This document shows, piece by piece, positions 1 to 7,315 of a stretch of 50,966 nt of DNA; within the stretch, counting starts at the first letter, position 1, and each line of letters starts with the position of its first letter. The translations under genes were made by a program, and so were the position numbers. The DNA comes from a virus. The stretch spans positions 1 to 50,966 of the IMG/VR virus record IMGVR_UViG_3300046817_000857; one strand, 5' to 3'. Under the pieces are notes generated by a model. The model searched no databases. It worked only from the letters and a program-made list of their open reading frames with translations, and was not told where the DNA came from.

Positions 1-1
1 A

Positions 2-202
2 GTCATGCGCCGCCTCGCCGAGGGCATCCCACCCTCCCCACCGGAGATTGAAATCATCGTGGCTGATATCCGTCGGCAGCGTGCGATCTACGAATCCGGG
101 GGGAAGAAGGCCCGCTCAATCGATGACGATGCCCTCGCGGATGTGATGAAGGTGATTAAAGGAGCGCAACCGCCAAAGGCACCGCTTAAGAGGAGGTTCT
201 AA
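2..202 (+). CDS. Conserved small phage protein, 5' end cut by window edge
   Basis: This is the 3' part of the gene that is complete at 50218-50436; seven codons are missing here. The protein is rich in Pro, Ile and Arg and has no recognised domain. Comparing the two copies, all eight nucleotide differences within the coding part are synonymous (for example ATT/ATC, GGA/GGG, CTT/CTA), which is direct evidence that it is translated and under purifying selection. The last codons encode KRRF, and the same bases form a strong AAGAGGAGG ribosome binding site for the ORF starting at 202. Function unknown. Confidence 0.8.
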   Translation, partial: VMRRLAEGIPPSPPEIEIIVADIRRQRAIYESGGKKARSIDDDALADVMKVIKGAQPPKAPLKRRF

Positions 203-369
203 TGCCCCGAGCCGCCTCCACCTATCGTGCAGCACGTCGTAACCTTCACAAAAAGGAACATCTTATATGGACCCCGAACTCACACTACCGCCACCAGAAA
301 GCGAAAGCGCCCCCTCTCCATTCCTCCCAGGCACCGATATCCAATTCGCCCTCGATTCGACGAGTATAG
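202..369 (+). CDS. Possible 55-residue basic ORF overlapping the nuclease start
   Basis: An ATG shares its A with the stop of the preceding gene (TAATG) and follows an excellent AAGAGGAGG site. The product would be 55 residues, basic at its N-terminus (YRAARRNLHKKEHL), and it overlaps the first 103 bases of the nuclease in another frame. The allele at 50436-50603 keeps the frame open, but in the overlapping part most changes alter this product more than the nuclease. It may be a real microprotein or just a loading ORF that feeds ribosomes to the nuclease start. Confidence 0.4.
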   Translation: MPRAASTYRAARRNLHKKEHLIWTPNSHYRHQKAKAPPLHSSQAPISNSPSIRRV

Positions 370-1250
370 GGTATTTCAAAACCTGCCCGAGGCTGTACTA
401 CTACACCATGATCGAAGGCTGGCAGTCGAAGGACGAGTCGGTGCATCTCAAATTCGGGATCCTCTACCATGCGGCGCTTCATAACTATGACATCCTTCGA
501 CTTGAAGATCATGACCATGAAGAAGCTGTTTTTCAAGTCGTCCGGTGGCTTTGTGACAACCGCGAAGACTATCCGGACGTTTCGGAGGCGAAACCATCGA
601 TTCGTGCCAAGTCATTTGAGTCCCTTTTACGAACTGTCGTTTGGTACCTCGATAAATATCCCCGTGAAACAGATCCGGCGGAGACGGTAGTGTTGGAGAA
701 TGGGAAGCCGGCTTGTGAGCTTAGCTTCCGGCTGGAATTGGATTGGGGAGCAGCCCAACCCTACCTCCTCTGTGGCCACCTCGATCGTATAGTCAACTTC
801 CAAGACAACCTTTTTGTTATGGATCGAAAAACCACAACCTGGGCGTTGACTGCTTACTACTTCGATCAATGGTCCCCGAACAACCAAATGTCCCTCTACT
901 CCATCGCGGGGCAAATCGTAATCGGCTCTCCGGTGCGCGGTGTAATCATCGACGCTGCGGAGGTGAAGGGGCCAAATTCAAAATCCCCTGGTTATTCCGA
1001 GTTCGCACGGGGGTTTACCTTCCGCACCCCAGACCAAAACGAAGAATGGCTCGCCGACCTTCGTGTCTGGACCTCTGCCATGGAAGCCTGTGCGACCTCG
1101 GGAAGCTGGCCTATGAACGAGGCGTCCTGTGGAAACTATGGAGGGTGCAAATTTAGAGAGGTTTGCTCCAAGTCCCCCAGCGTGCGTGAGAACTTCCTCA
1201 AATCCGAATTCACAAGAGGTGAGAAATGGAATCCCCTAAAAGCGAGGTGA
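267..1250 (+). CDS. PD-(D/E)XK nuclease with Fe-S cluster cysteines (Cas4/AddB-like)
   Basis: A 327-residue RecB-family nuclease. Visible motifs in order are Cys40, His68 in FGILYHAAL, Asp173 in GHLDRI, the DRK core at 186-188, Gln207 in the QMSLYS motif, and a C-terminal cluster Cys288/Cys294/Cys300. One upstream and three downstream cysteines are the arrangement that binds a [4Fe-4S] cluster in Cas4 and AddB. It probably resects or trims DNA ends. It heads a module with a Sak4-like ATPase and a probable single-strand binding protein, suggesting recombination or replication-fork repair. The second allele at 50501 carries a few substitutions in its first 155 codons (such as E4A and D24N) and many silent changes. 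Confidence 0.85.
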   Translation: MDPELTLPPPESESAPSPFLPGTDIQFALDSTSIGYFKTCPRLYYYTMIEGWQSKDESVHLKFGILYHAALHNYDILRLEDHDHEEAVFQVVRWLCDNREDYPDVSEAKPSIRAKSFESLLRTVVWYLDKYPRETDPAETVVLENGKPACELSFRLELDWGAAQPYLLCGHLDRIVNFQDNLFVMDRKTTTWALTAYYFDQWSPNNQMSLYSIAGQIVIGSPVRGVIIDAAEVKGPNSKSPGYSEFARGFTFRTPDQNEEWLADLRVWTSAMEACATSGSWPMNEASCGNYGGCKFREVCSKSPSVRENFLKSEFTRGEKWNPLKAR

Positions 1251-1417
1251 AGCTCCCTCGGCAACCGGAAAAGGTCCGTATTCACTTCACCGGCGATAAG
1301 CGTGATGTGGACCACTACATGAATTGGGTTGATCGAGTCATCACAAATGGTTCCTACGCTCACGTGGTGCGTCAGAACAACGTTCTTGTAGTCTACCCAG
1401 GAGCCGTCAATGACTGA
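1226..1417 (+). CDS. Hypothetical protein, 63 aa
   Basis: A short ORF starting inside the nuclease 3' end, preceded by an AGAGGTGAG site. The product (63 residues) is basic in its first third and ends in a hydrophobic strand (NNVLVVYPG). No domain is recognised. It overlaps the next gene by 8 bases and lies in the nuclease-to-ATPase operon, so it is probably co-translated. The tight packing supports it being real; the function is unknown. Confidence 0.6.
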   Translation: MESPKSEVKLPRQPEKVRIHFTGDKRDVDHYMNWVDRVITNGSYAHVVRQNNVLVVYPGAVND

Positions 1418-1628
1418 TCCACGCGTCCGCTACAAACTCATCCTCGGTAAGTTCGCCGTGGGGAAGGTCAACGAGCGCGGAGCCTCTCTTGAGTTCTCCA
1501 TCGAGCTCCCAGGCCTAGGGCGGCTCATTTGCACCGGGCCAAAAGCCGACGTCCACGAAGGCGACCTTCTCACACTCTACACGGAGATCCTTGCAAATGC
1601 CGAGTCTAGCAAACCATCAGTCGAATGA
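1410..1628 (+). CDS. Hypothetical protein, 72 aa
   Basis: An ATG within the end of the previous gene opens a 72-residue ORF that in turn overlaps the start of the Sak4-like ATPase by 32 bases. The sequence alternates hydrophobic and polar residues (YKLILGKFAVGKVNERG, LEFSIELPG), which suggests a small beta-barrel or beta-sandwich. No family is recognised. Its place between the nuclease and the ATPase makes a role in the recombination module possible, but this is context only. Confidence 0.6.
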   Translation: MTDPRVRYKLILGKFAVGKVNERGASLEFSIELPGLGRLICTGPKADVHEGDLLTLYTEILANAESSKPSVE

Positions 1629-2421
1629 ATTCACCAAGCTCTTGATCGAAGGAGACTCCAAAAGTGGAAAAACTGGTAGCCTTGCTTCTCTCGTTGCCGC
1701 AGGATACAAGCTACGAATTCTCGATTTTGATAACGGGCTCGATGTGCTCAAACAATTTGTCCTTCGAGACTGTCCAAATAACATCAATCACGTCGAATTC
1801 CGAACTCTCCGAGATGATCGAACTGCTTCGAGCGAAGGTCCAAAGATCGCTGGAAAGCCGAAGGCCTTTATCAACGCCTACAAGATGATCGACCACTGGA
1901 GATACGACGATGTGGACCTTGGAGTGCCAAGTGAGTGGGGGCCGGATTGTATCCTGGTTATTGACTCCCTCACCTTTATGTCTGACGCAGCCTTCGACTT
2001 CCACGAGTCCGTTACCCCTGGGTCCACCTCAGGAAAGCATGACATTCGAGCAGTTTACAAATCTGCTCAGGATGCTGTTGAACATGTCCTCGCATTCATC
2101 ACCTCCGCCAGCTTCCGAACCAACGTCATCGTGATTTCCCATGTCAAATACATGGAGATTGAAGGCGCAACCAAGGGCTATCCTGTTTCCGTTGGCAGCG
2201 CTCTGTCCCCCGCCATTCCGAGGTACTTTAACTCGGTCATTCGCTTTGTAACCAAGTCAGGAGGAAAACGTGTAATCGAAACCGTCGCGTCGAGTATGTT
2301 CGACCTCGCTAACCCTAAGCCCTTCGAGATGGAGAAAACCCTCGATATCGAAGATGGATTGGCGAGGTTCTTTGCCACCCTACGTCCACAAGTCGTGAAA
2401 CCGAAACTCAGAAAGGTATAG
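1597..2421 (+). CDS. Sak4-like RecA-fold ATPase
   Basis: A 274-residue P-loop ATPase. Walker A is GDSKSGKTGS near residue 20. Walker B is ILVIDSLT near 125, followed by a RecA-like motif with VIVISHVKYME near 180. This matches the phage Sak4 single-strand annealing/recombinase group found beside a dedicated SSB. I chose ATG 1597 over TTG 1591 because of its spacing from the GGAG at 1583. It overlaps the preceding ORF and is followed after 3 bases by the probable SSB gene. It likely loads on ssDNA during recombination-dependent replication. Confidence 0.78.
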   Translation: MPSLANHQSNEFTKLLIEGDSKSGKTGSLASLVAAGYKLRILDFDNGLDVLKQFVLRDCPNNINHVEFRTLRDDRTASSEGPKIAGKPKAFINAYKMIDHWRYDDVDLGVPSEWGPDCILVIDSLTFMSDAAFDFHESVTPGSTSGKHDIRAVYKSAQDAVEHVLAFITSASFRTNVIVISHVKYMEIEGATKGYPVSVGSALSPAIPRYFNSVIRFVTKSGGKRVIETVASSMFDLANPKPFEMEKTLDIEDGLARFFATLRPQVVKPKLRKV

Positions 2422-2424
2422 TCC

Positions 2425-2901
2425 ATGGCCCAGCCTAAACTCGCAGATATCCTCGAAGCTGAATCCTCTGGAAAGGTTGACCGTCCGAAACCGGTCCCGG
2501 TGGGGAGCTACCTCGCCAAGATCGTTGGGCAGCCGGAACGGGGCAACTCAGAAAAGAAAGGCACCCCCTTCATCCGCTTCGCTGGGGAGTTCATCGAGGC
2601 TCAGGATGATGTTGATGAGGACGACCTCGGGGAGTGGGCAGCGCGGGAGGATGGCTCTGCCCGTTCCCTCCGTGGCACCTCGCTGCCCAAGAACGGCCTG
2701 ACCTTCTACACCACGCCAGATGCCATTTGGCGGCTGGATAAGTTCTACGAAGACCTCGGCGTGCTGGAGAAAGGCAAGTCGCGGAATGACATGGCTGAGG
2801 AAGCTGTGGGGCAGGAGTTCATCGTGAACATCAACCACACCTCCTCGGACGACGGCGAAGCGACCTACGCGAATGTGAAGTCCACCGCGCCGACGGAGTA
2901 A
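2425..2901 (+). CDS. Probable single-stranded DNA-binding protein
   Basis: A 158-residue protein with an N-terminal leader (PKLADILEAE), then a predicted beta-rich core (GSYLAKIVGQ, FIRFAGEFIEA) and an acidic linker (DDVDEDDLGE). This is the look of phage OB-fold SSBs that sit directly after Sak4-type ATPases. The end (SSDDGEATYANVKSTAPTE) is polar and mildly acidic, as in many SSB tails. It starts 3 bases after the ATPase stop and is followed by a strong terminator, so it ends this transcription segment. The assignment rests mainly on context and general composition. Confidence 0.6.
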   Translation: MAQPKLADILEAESSGKVDRPKPVPVGSYLAKIVGQPERGNSEKKGTPFIRFAGEFIEAQDDVDEDDLGEWAAREDGSARSLRGTSLPKNGLTFYTTPDAIWRLDKFYEDLGVLEKGKSRNDMAEEAVGQEFIVNINHTSSDDGEATYANVKSTAPTE

Positions 2902-2912
2902 AGATCAACCCT

Positions 2913-2940
2913 GGGAGGGGCTTCGGCTCCTCCCATTTTC
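2913..2940 (+). terminator. Rho-independent terminator with UUCG loop
   Basis: A 9-bp stem (2913-2921 with 2926-2934, one G.U pair) closes a TTCG tetraloop and is followed by ATTTTC. It lies 12 bases after the SSB stop and ahead of the next ORF, so it probably reduces transcription between the recombination genes and the polymerase genes. Confidence 0.85.
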
Positions 2941-2952
2941 ATGGAGGGGAAG

Positions 2953-3117
2953 ATGCGTAAAGTAAAAGCATTGGACTTAAAAGCCTCTCGGTTATCCATT
3001 AGTTGCGCGGATGGAAGTTATTTTACGTTTGAGCTTAATCAAGATCAGCTTTTATTGTTAATCAAGCAAGCCGTCGAGGCTGTTTGGTTCGGCTATCTTT
3101 TGGTGCCTCGTGACTAA
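2953..3117 (+). CDS. Hypothetical protein, 54 aa
   Basis: An ATG at 2953 follows an ATGGAGGGGAAG ribosome binding site. The 54-residue product begins MRKVKALDLKASRLSIS and ends with a hydrophobic helix (QLLLLIKQAVEAVWFGYLL). Its stop overlaps the GTG of the downstream glycosylase-exonuclease gene by 8 bases, so it may drive translational coupling. No family recognised. Confidence 0.6.
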   Translation: MRKVKALDLKASRLSISCADGSYFTFELNQDQLLLLIKQAVEAVWFGYLLVPRD

Positions 3118-4126
3118 GATCGCGATAGTCGGCGAGGCCTGGGGAGCCGAGGAGGAAAAGGAACGCACCCCCTTTATCGGTGCGTCAGGCTATCACCTAA
3201 CCAAGATGCTGAACGAGGTTGGGATCAACCGGGCGGATTGCCTGGTTACCAACGTCTTTAACCTCCGTCCCAAGGGGAATCGGGTTGAAACCCTCTGCGG
3301 GCCGAAGCCCTATGCCCTACCGGGCTACACGGCCCTCCTGAAGGGGAAGTACCTTCACAAGAAGTACGAACCCGAACTCCTTCGCCTCGGTGATGAACTC
3401 CTCGAAGCCGACCCGAACGTCATCATCGCCCTGGGCAACACTGCCATGTGGGCGCTCCTTGGCCGCACGGCTATATCAAAATTCCGCGGCACCACGGAGC
3501 TATCCACCCACACTGTATCCGGCTTCAAGGTCCTCTCCACCTACCACCCCGCAGCGGTGCTCCGTGATTGGTCCCTACGCCCAGTGGTGGTGAGTGACCT
3601 TCACAAAGCCGCGAGGGAATCGGAGTTCCCCGACCTCCGCCGACCCAAGCGGGAAGTCTGGATTGAGCCAACTATGGAGGACCTTTATGAATTCGACCGA
3701 ACCTACCTGGCAGGAACTGTTCGATTGTCTGTCGATATTGAAACAGCAGGATCGCAAATTACGTGTATTGGTTTCGCACCCTCGCCAGGTGTTGCTATCG
3801 TCATTCCATTTTTTGACACCCGAAAGAAGGGAAGAAGTTATTGGGACACTGAGCAACTTGAAAGGGACGCTTGGGCATACGTCAAGGGCGTTCTTGAGAG
3901 AGCATCGATCACTAAGCTCTTTCAAAACGGGCTCTATGATATAGCCTTTCTCTGGCGAGCGATGGGGATTAGGGTTGTGAATGCGACGGATGATACCATG
4001 CTCTTACATCACTCCCTTCAGCCGGAGTCCCTCAAAGGCCTTGGGTTTCTTGGCTCGCTCTACTGCGATGAAGGCCCTTGGAAGCACATGCGCGCGAAGC
4101 ATGAAACGATTAAGAAGGATGAATGA
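3110..4126 (+). CDS. Uracil-DNA glycosylase / 3'-5' exonuclease fusion
   Basis: Two domains in 338 residues. Residues 1-170 resemble family 4/5 uracil-DNA glycosylases: GEAWGAEEE (8-16), PFIGASG (21-27) and the TYHPAAVLR motif (144-152). Residues 200-338 form the proofreading exonuclease of family A polymerases: ExoI DIE (209-211), ExoII NGLYD (273-277) and a DDTMLLHH segment. In many phages these are fused to the polymerase domain. Here the ORF stops at KKDE and the polymerase resumes at 4352 in the same frame, 225 bases on. The start is GTG. It would remove uracil and proofread for the polymerase encoded downstream. Confidence 0.82.
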   Translation: MTKIAIVGEAWGAEEEKERTPFIGASGYHLTKMLNEVGINRADCLVTNVFNLRPKGNRVETLCGPKPYALPGYTALLKGKYLHKKYEPELLRLGDELLEADPNVIIALGNTAMWALLGRTAISKFRGTTELSTHTVSGFKVLSTYHPAAVLRDWSLRPVVVSDLHKAARESEFPDLRRPKREVWIEPTMEDLYEFDRTYLAGTVRLSVDIETAGSQITCIGFAPSPGVAIVIPFFDTRKKGRSYWDTEQLERDAWAYVKGVLERASITKLFQNGLYDIAFLWRAMGIRVVNATDDTMLLHHSLQPESLKGLGFLGSLYCDEGPWKHMRAKHETIKKDE

Positions 4127-4127
4127 T

Positions 4128-4355
4128 ATGGGATTCACACCTGGAGACTTTACAACCCAAGATGGCACGAGCTATCATTGGGAAATAAAACACGGTGGAA
4201 GAATTGTACTGTGGGATAAGCTTGAAGCGGAGCAGATTCTATCACTTTCTACAGATGACGCAGGTAAAGCTGCATCCCAACTTCAGCTTCTCGTTGATAT
4301 GGCTCTTGCTTGGTCAGGAGATTTCAGCCGCCCACAAGTAAAACGTGACGAATGA
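4128..4355 (+). CDS. Small ORF between exonuclease and polymerase genes
   Basis: A 75-residue ORF starting one base after the exonuclease stop and overlapping the polymerase start by ATGA. No domain is recognised; there is an aromatic N-terminal part (SYHWEIKHGGRIVLW) and a helical segment (AASQLQLLVDMALAW). It ends KRDE-stop, echoing the KKDE-stop of the upstream gene (GAYGAATGA at both ends). The intervening 225 bases are a multiple of three. This looks like a gene inserted into a formerly continuous exonuclease-polymerase ORF, though a split that evolved otherwise is possible. Confidence 0.6.
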   Translation: MGFTPGDFTTQDGTSYHWEIKHGGRIVLWDKLEAEQILSLSTDDAGKAASQLQLLVDMALAWSGDFSRPQVKRDE

Positions 4356-5836
4356 AAATCATCGACACCTCCATCACCGATCCGGAAAACCTCACCCCAT
4401 GGGAAAAGGAGCAGGTATACAATGGCCTCGACTGTTGCATCACCAGCGAGGTGCTCGGCGTGCTTGAGCCCCAGCTTGACAATCATACCACAGACACTTA
4501 CAGATTTGCTAGAGAACTACAAGGTCCAGTGCTCGAAATGCGGCTTCGAGGAGTACTGGTTGATCAACATCGCAAAGCAGAAGTCATCGACGAGTACCTC
4601 GACAAGCTCGACATCTTCGAAACCTCCCTCGAAGCCATCGTCCGCAACGCCTGTGGAATCTTCGGCTTCAACTGGCGCAGCCCCACCCAACTCCAGGAGC
4701 TCTTCTATGATCGCCTTAGAATTCCCCCTGTACGATGGAAAGGCAGGCCTACGGTCAATCGCGGGGCTCTTGAGAGGATTGAGTGCTACCCGATCGCCTG
4801 GGCGATTATACAGCACATTAAGGCAATGCGTGATCTGGCAAAGAAAGTATCGGTTCTCAAGACTGAGATTGACTCTGATGGTCGAATGCGAACTTCCTAC
4901 AACATCGGAGGCACGACTACTGGGAGACTATCCTCGTCCTATAGTGAGTTTGGGACAGGGACGAACTTGCAGAATATCGAAGAGGCGCTTCGGTCAATTT
5001 TTATCGCCGACCGAGGGATGAAAATGGGGTACGCAGATGCGGAACAAGGTGAGTCAAGGGTTGTCGGAGCGATTGAATGGAATCTATTCCAGATCGGCAC
5101 CTATCTCGATGCATGTGAAGGTGGAGATCTCCACACAAACGTCGCCAAGCTCGTCTGGCCACGTCTTGCCTGGACAGGTAATCCTAAAGTTGATCGAAAG
5201 CTGGCTGAGCGACCCTACTACCGTCATTATGACAGACGGTTTATGTGTAAAAAGATTGGACACGGTAGTAACTACGGAGGCAAGCCAAGAACATTGGCCA
5301 CCCAAGCTAAAGTAGATATTGAGTTGATCGAGGACTTCCAGCCGAAGTACTTCGGTGCCTTCCCAGCGCACCACGAATGGCACAACTGGACCAAGGACCA
5401 GCTTCGGGACTTCGGCTACCTCGTTTCCCTCACGGGGCGCAAGCGGTATTTCTGGGGCCGGAAAGATGACGACTCCACCTTCCGTGAGGCGGTAGCTTTC
5501 CAAGGCCAGGCCCTGGGGGATATCCTCAACCGGGGGATGCTAAACGTCTGGCGGGAGAACAACTGCCAACTCTTAATGCAAATCCACGACGCAATCCTAT
5601 TCCAATACCCCGAAAAGGAGGAAGATGAAATCCTCCCCAAGGTCATTTCCCAGCTGCGCTACCCGATTGAACTCGAAGGAGGCCGACAATTCAACATCCC
5701 CTACGGCTGCAAAACCGGCTGGAATTTTGGGGTCTACGACTCGAAGGACAATCCAGATGGGCTTAAAGAATTCAAAGGCGGGGACAAACGGAAGCGGACG
5801 CCGCAAGTTAACCTCATGGATCGACCGGTTCGTTAA
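4352..5836 (+). CDS. Family A DNA polymerase, polymerase domain
   Basis: A 494-residue PolA-type polymerase without its own exonuclease domain. Visible motifs are TTTGRLSSS (188-196), NLQNI (205-209), motif A DAEQGESR (D229, with E234 at the steric-gate position and R236), motif B around R296-K300-YGG (308-310), and motif C QIHDA (410-414), in which the usual Glu after the catalytic Asp413 is Ala. The first 35 residues (NLTPWEKEQVYNGLDCC) are the linker normally found inside fused proteins. It is probably the replicative polymerase and likely works with the upstream exonuclease polypeptide. Confidence 0.9.
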   Translation: MKIIDTSITDPENLTPWEKEQVYNGLDCCITSEVLGVLEPQLDNHTTDTYRFARELQGPVLEMRLRGVLVDQHRKAEVIDEYLDKLDIFETSLEAIVRNACGIFGFNWRSPTQLQELFYDRLRIPPVRWKGRPTVNRGALERIECYPIAWAIIQHIKAMRDLAKKVSVLKTEIDSDGRMRTSYNIGGTTTGRLSSSYSEFGTGTNLQNIEEALRSIFIADRGMKMGYADAEQGESRVVGAIEWNLFQIGTYLDACEGGDLHTNVAKLVWPRLAWTGNPKVDRKLAERPYYRHYDRRFMCKKIGHGSNYGGKPRTLATQAKVDIELIEDFQPKYFGAFPAHHEWHNWTKDQLRDFGYLVSLTGRKRYFWGRKDDDSTFREAVAFQGQALGDILNRGMLNVWRENNCQLLMQIHDAILFQYPEKEEDEILPKVISQLRYPIELEGGRQFNIPYGCKTGWNFGVYDSKDNPDGLKEFKGGDKRKRTPQVNLMDRPVR

Positions 5837-7004
5837 CTACGCAGAAGAGGAGGCGGAAAGCTGTGCGATTTATAGAAAATGGTGCGGAATTACCGCGGTT
5901 GCTGCGTGTTTGGAGCAAAAGGTGTGGCTTAAATCCCCGGCACCGCTATATCCAAATCTTTACACTCTTTTGGTCGGCCCTCCTGCCGTGGGAAAGAGTC
6001 GTACTATTGGGGTGGCTAGGTCTCTTTTGGGTACTCTTACTGATTTCCCTTTTGCGCCTACTTCTGTAACCATGGCAGCCCTAGTCGACTCCCTCAAGGA
6101 ATGCGAGCGCAAGTACACCCAGGTTCCAGGGCCTACTGTCTTTTACAACTCAATGACGCTGGTGCCAGATGATCTCCAAGTCCTCATGTCAACTTACGAT
6201 CTCAGTCTCATCGCTGGACTCACAACATTCTATGACGTTAACCACCCGTATAGAGAACAAAGACGAACTGGGGATCTCAGAATCGAAATTAAACGACCCC
6301 AGCTTTCTATCCTGGGTGGAACAACACCTTCACACTTGTTTGGATTCATACCTGAAGAGGCTTGGAGCCAGGGGTTCACCTCGAGGATGATCCTGGTTTA
6401 CTCCGATGAGAAAATCAAAAAGCGAGTGCGATTTACCTTCGATGACCAAAAGAAACCCGATGACCTGATCCACGATCTGAAGATCATCAACTCACTCATA
6501 GGGGAGTTCAGCGTCGATGAAAAAGCACTTGCAGCTTTTGAAAACTGGATCGAGGCTGGTGAGCCCCCCGTCCCCTCACACAAACGGCTGGAGCATTATC
6601 TTGGGCGCAGGTACCCGCACCTGCTCAAGCTGTCGATGGTGTCGTCGGTTGATCGGGGGAATAGTCTTGTCATCGCGGTCGAAGACTTCAACCGAGCTCT
6701 CGGTTGGTTGATTGAGGTAGAGCACGCTATGCCCAGGATATTTGCTGAGGGGCCGAGGTCGGTGGAGTCGAAGGTGATGGAGGAGGTGCATTATTTTATT
6801 AAGCAATTGGATATCGCTGGCTTGGGAATCCCCGAATCCAAGGTGAAGAACTTCGTCCTCCAACGGGTATCCCCAATGCAATACAAAGCCTTCTTCGAGG
6901 CGCTTGAGATTGGGGGGTATATCAAGCGCGCTGGGCACGATAAGACGACGAAGGAACCACGGTGGATCGCGATGAACCGGGAGGTTAGTGGATCCCTCGG
7001 GTAA
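5757..7004 (+). CDS. DUF3987-type helicase/primase ATPase
   Basis: A P-loop ATPase of 415 residues from the chosen start. Walker A is VGPPAVGKSRT. Downstream come a Walker B-like region with DDLQVLMSTYDL and a LSILGGTTPSHL segment, typical of phage DUF3987 proteins linked to helicase or primase-helicase functions. The preferred ATG at 5757 has GAAGGA 8 bases upstream and overlaps the polymerase by 80 bases. The reading frame is open further upstream, so the N-terminus is uncertain. It is the last gene of the rightward convoy, and its end overlaps a minus-strand gene. Confidence 0.7.
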   Translation: MGLKNSKAGTNGSGRRKLTSWIDRFVNYAEEEAESCAIYRKWCGITAVAACLEQKVWLKSPAPLYPNLYTLLVGPPAVGKSRTIGVARSLLGTLTDFPFAPTSVTMAALVDSLKECERKYTQVPGPTVFYNSMTLVPDDLQVLMSTYDLSLIAGLTTFYDVNHPYREQRRTGDLRIEIKRPQLSILGGTTPSHLFGFIPEEAWSQGFTSRMILVYSDEKIKKRVRFTFDDQKKPDDLIHDLKIINSLIGEFSVDEKALAAFENWIEAGEPPVPSHKRLEHYLGRRYPHLLKLSMVSSVDRGNSLVIAVEDFNRALGWLIEVEHAMPRIFAEGPRSVESKVMEEVHYFIKQLDIAGLGIPESKVKNFVLQRVSPMQYKAFFEALEIGGYIKRAGHDKTTKEPRWIAMNREVSGSLG

Positions 7005-7149
7005 GCCCCCCGATCAATTCACTCGCGATCCAACATGCTACTGCCAGCCAGCCAAGATGCCAGTAGGTGTTGGGGATCGGGCTCCATCGCGCAGCGATGC
7101 ACGCGAAGACGAAGGCGAAGACGAGGAGGATTGGTCCAACGTTCTGCAT
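6985..7149 (-). CDS. Small membrane protein, 54 aa
   Basis: The product begins MQNVGPILLVFAFVFACIAA and has a second hydrophobic stretch (YWHLGWLAVACWIASELIGG), so it is predicted to have two membrane helices. It starts one base after the DUF3309-like gene and is the last gene of the leftward convoy. Its final 20 bases are antisense to the end of the DUF3987 gene. A role in lysis timing is possible from its place after the holin, but is not shown by the sequence. Confidence 0.72.
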   Translation of the reverse strand: MQNVGPILLVFAFVFACIAARWSPIPNTYWHLGWLAVACWIASELIGGLTRGIH

Positions 7150-7150
7150 A

Positions 7151-7315
7151 TCACAGTCTCCCGGTTAAGAGTAAGATCACAAGCACGATTACCAGTATCC
7201 CCACGATTCCCACCCCTCCATGGCCGTAGCCATAGCCGTATCCCCAGGGGAGCACGTCACCGCCGAGGCCACCGAAGAGGATTAGAATTAGGATTATCAA
7301 TAAAATCAAACTCAT
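7151..7315 (-). CDS. DUF3309-like small membrane protein
   Basis: A 54-residue protein made of two hydrophobic segments (SLILLIILILILFGGLGG and GIVGILVIVLVILLLTGRL) joined by a Gly/Tyr-rich turn (WGYGYGYGHGG). This is the pattern of the DUF3309 family of small proteobacterial membrane proteins. The start ATG overlaps the preceding stop as ATGA. It sits in the lysis block and may modify holin behaviour or the envelope. That is inference; the family has no established function known to me. Confidence 0.75.
   Translation of the reverse strand: MSLILLIILILILFGGLGGDVLPWGYGYGYGHGGVGIVGILVIVLVILLLTGRL

Larger units (their letters stand above)
1..732. repeat. Redundant genome end, left copy
   Basis: This stretch aligns without net indels to 50235-50966 at an offset of 50234. 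About 99 bases at the left edge and about 76 at the right edge are identical, while the middle differs at scattered, mainly third-codon positions. A true terminal repeat is normally identical, so this is best read as the same locus seen twice through two population variants when a circularly permuted genome was assembled. The implied unit length is about 50.23 kb. A genuine diverged duplication is the alternative. Confidence 0.9.

Noticed and set aside
267-1250. CRISPR-associated Cas4
   Set aside because: The motifs fit the Cas4/AddB nuclease fold, but there is no Cas1, Cas2 or array; a phage recombination nuclease is the better reading.
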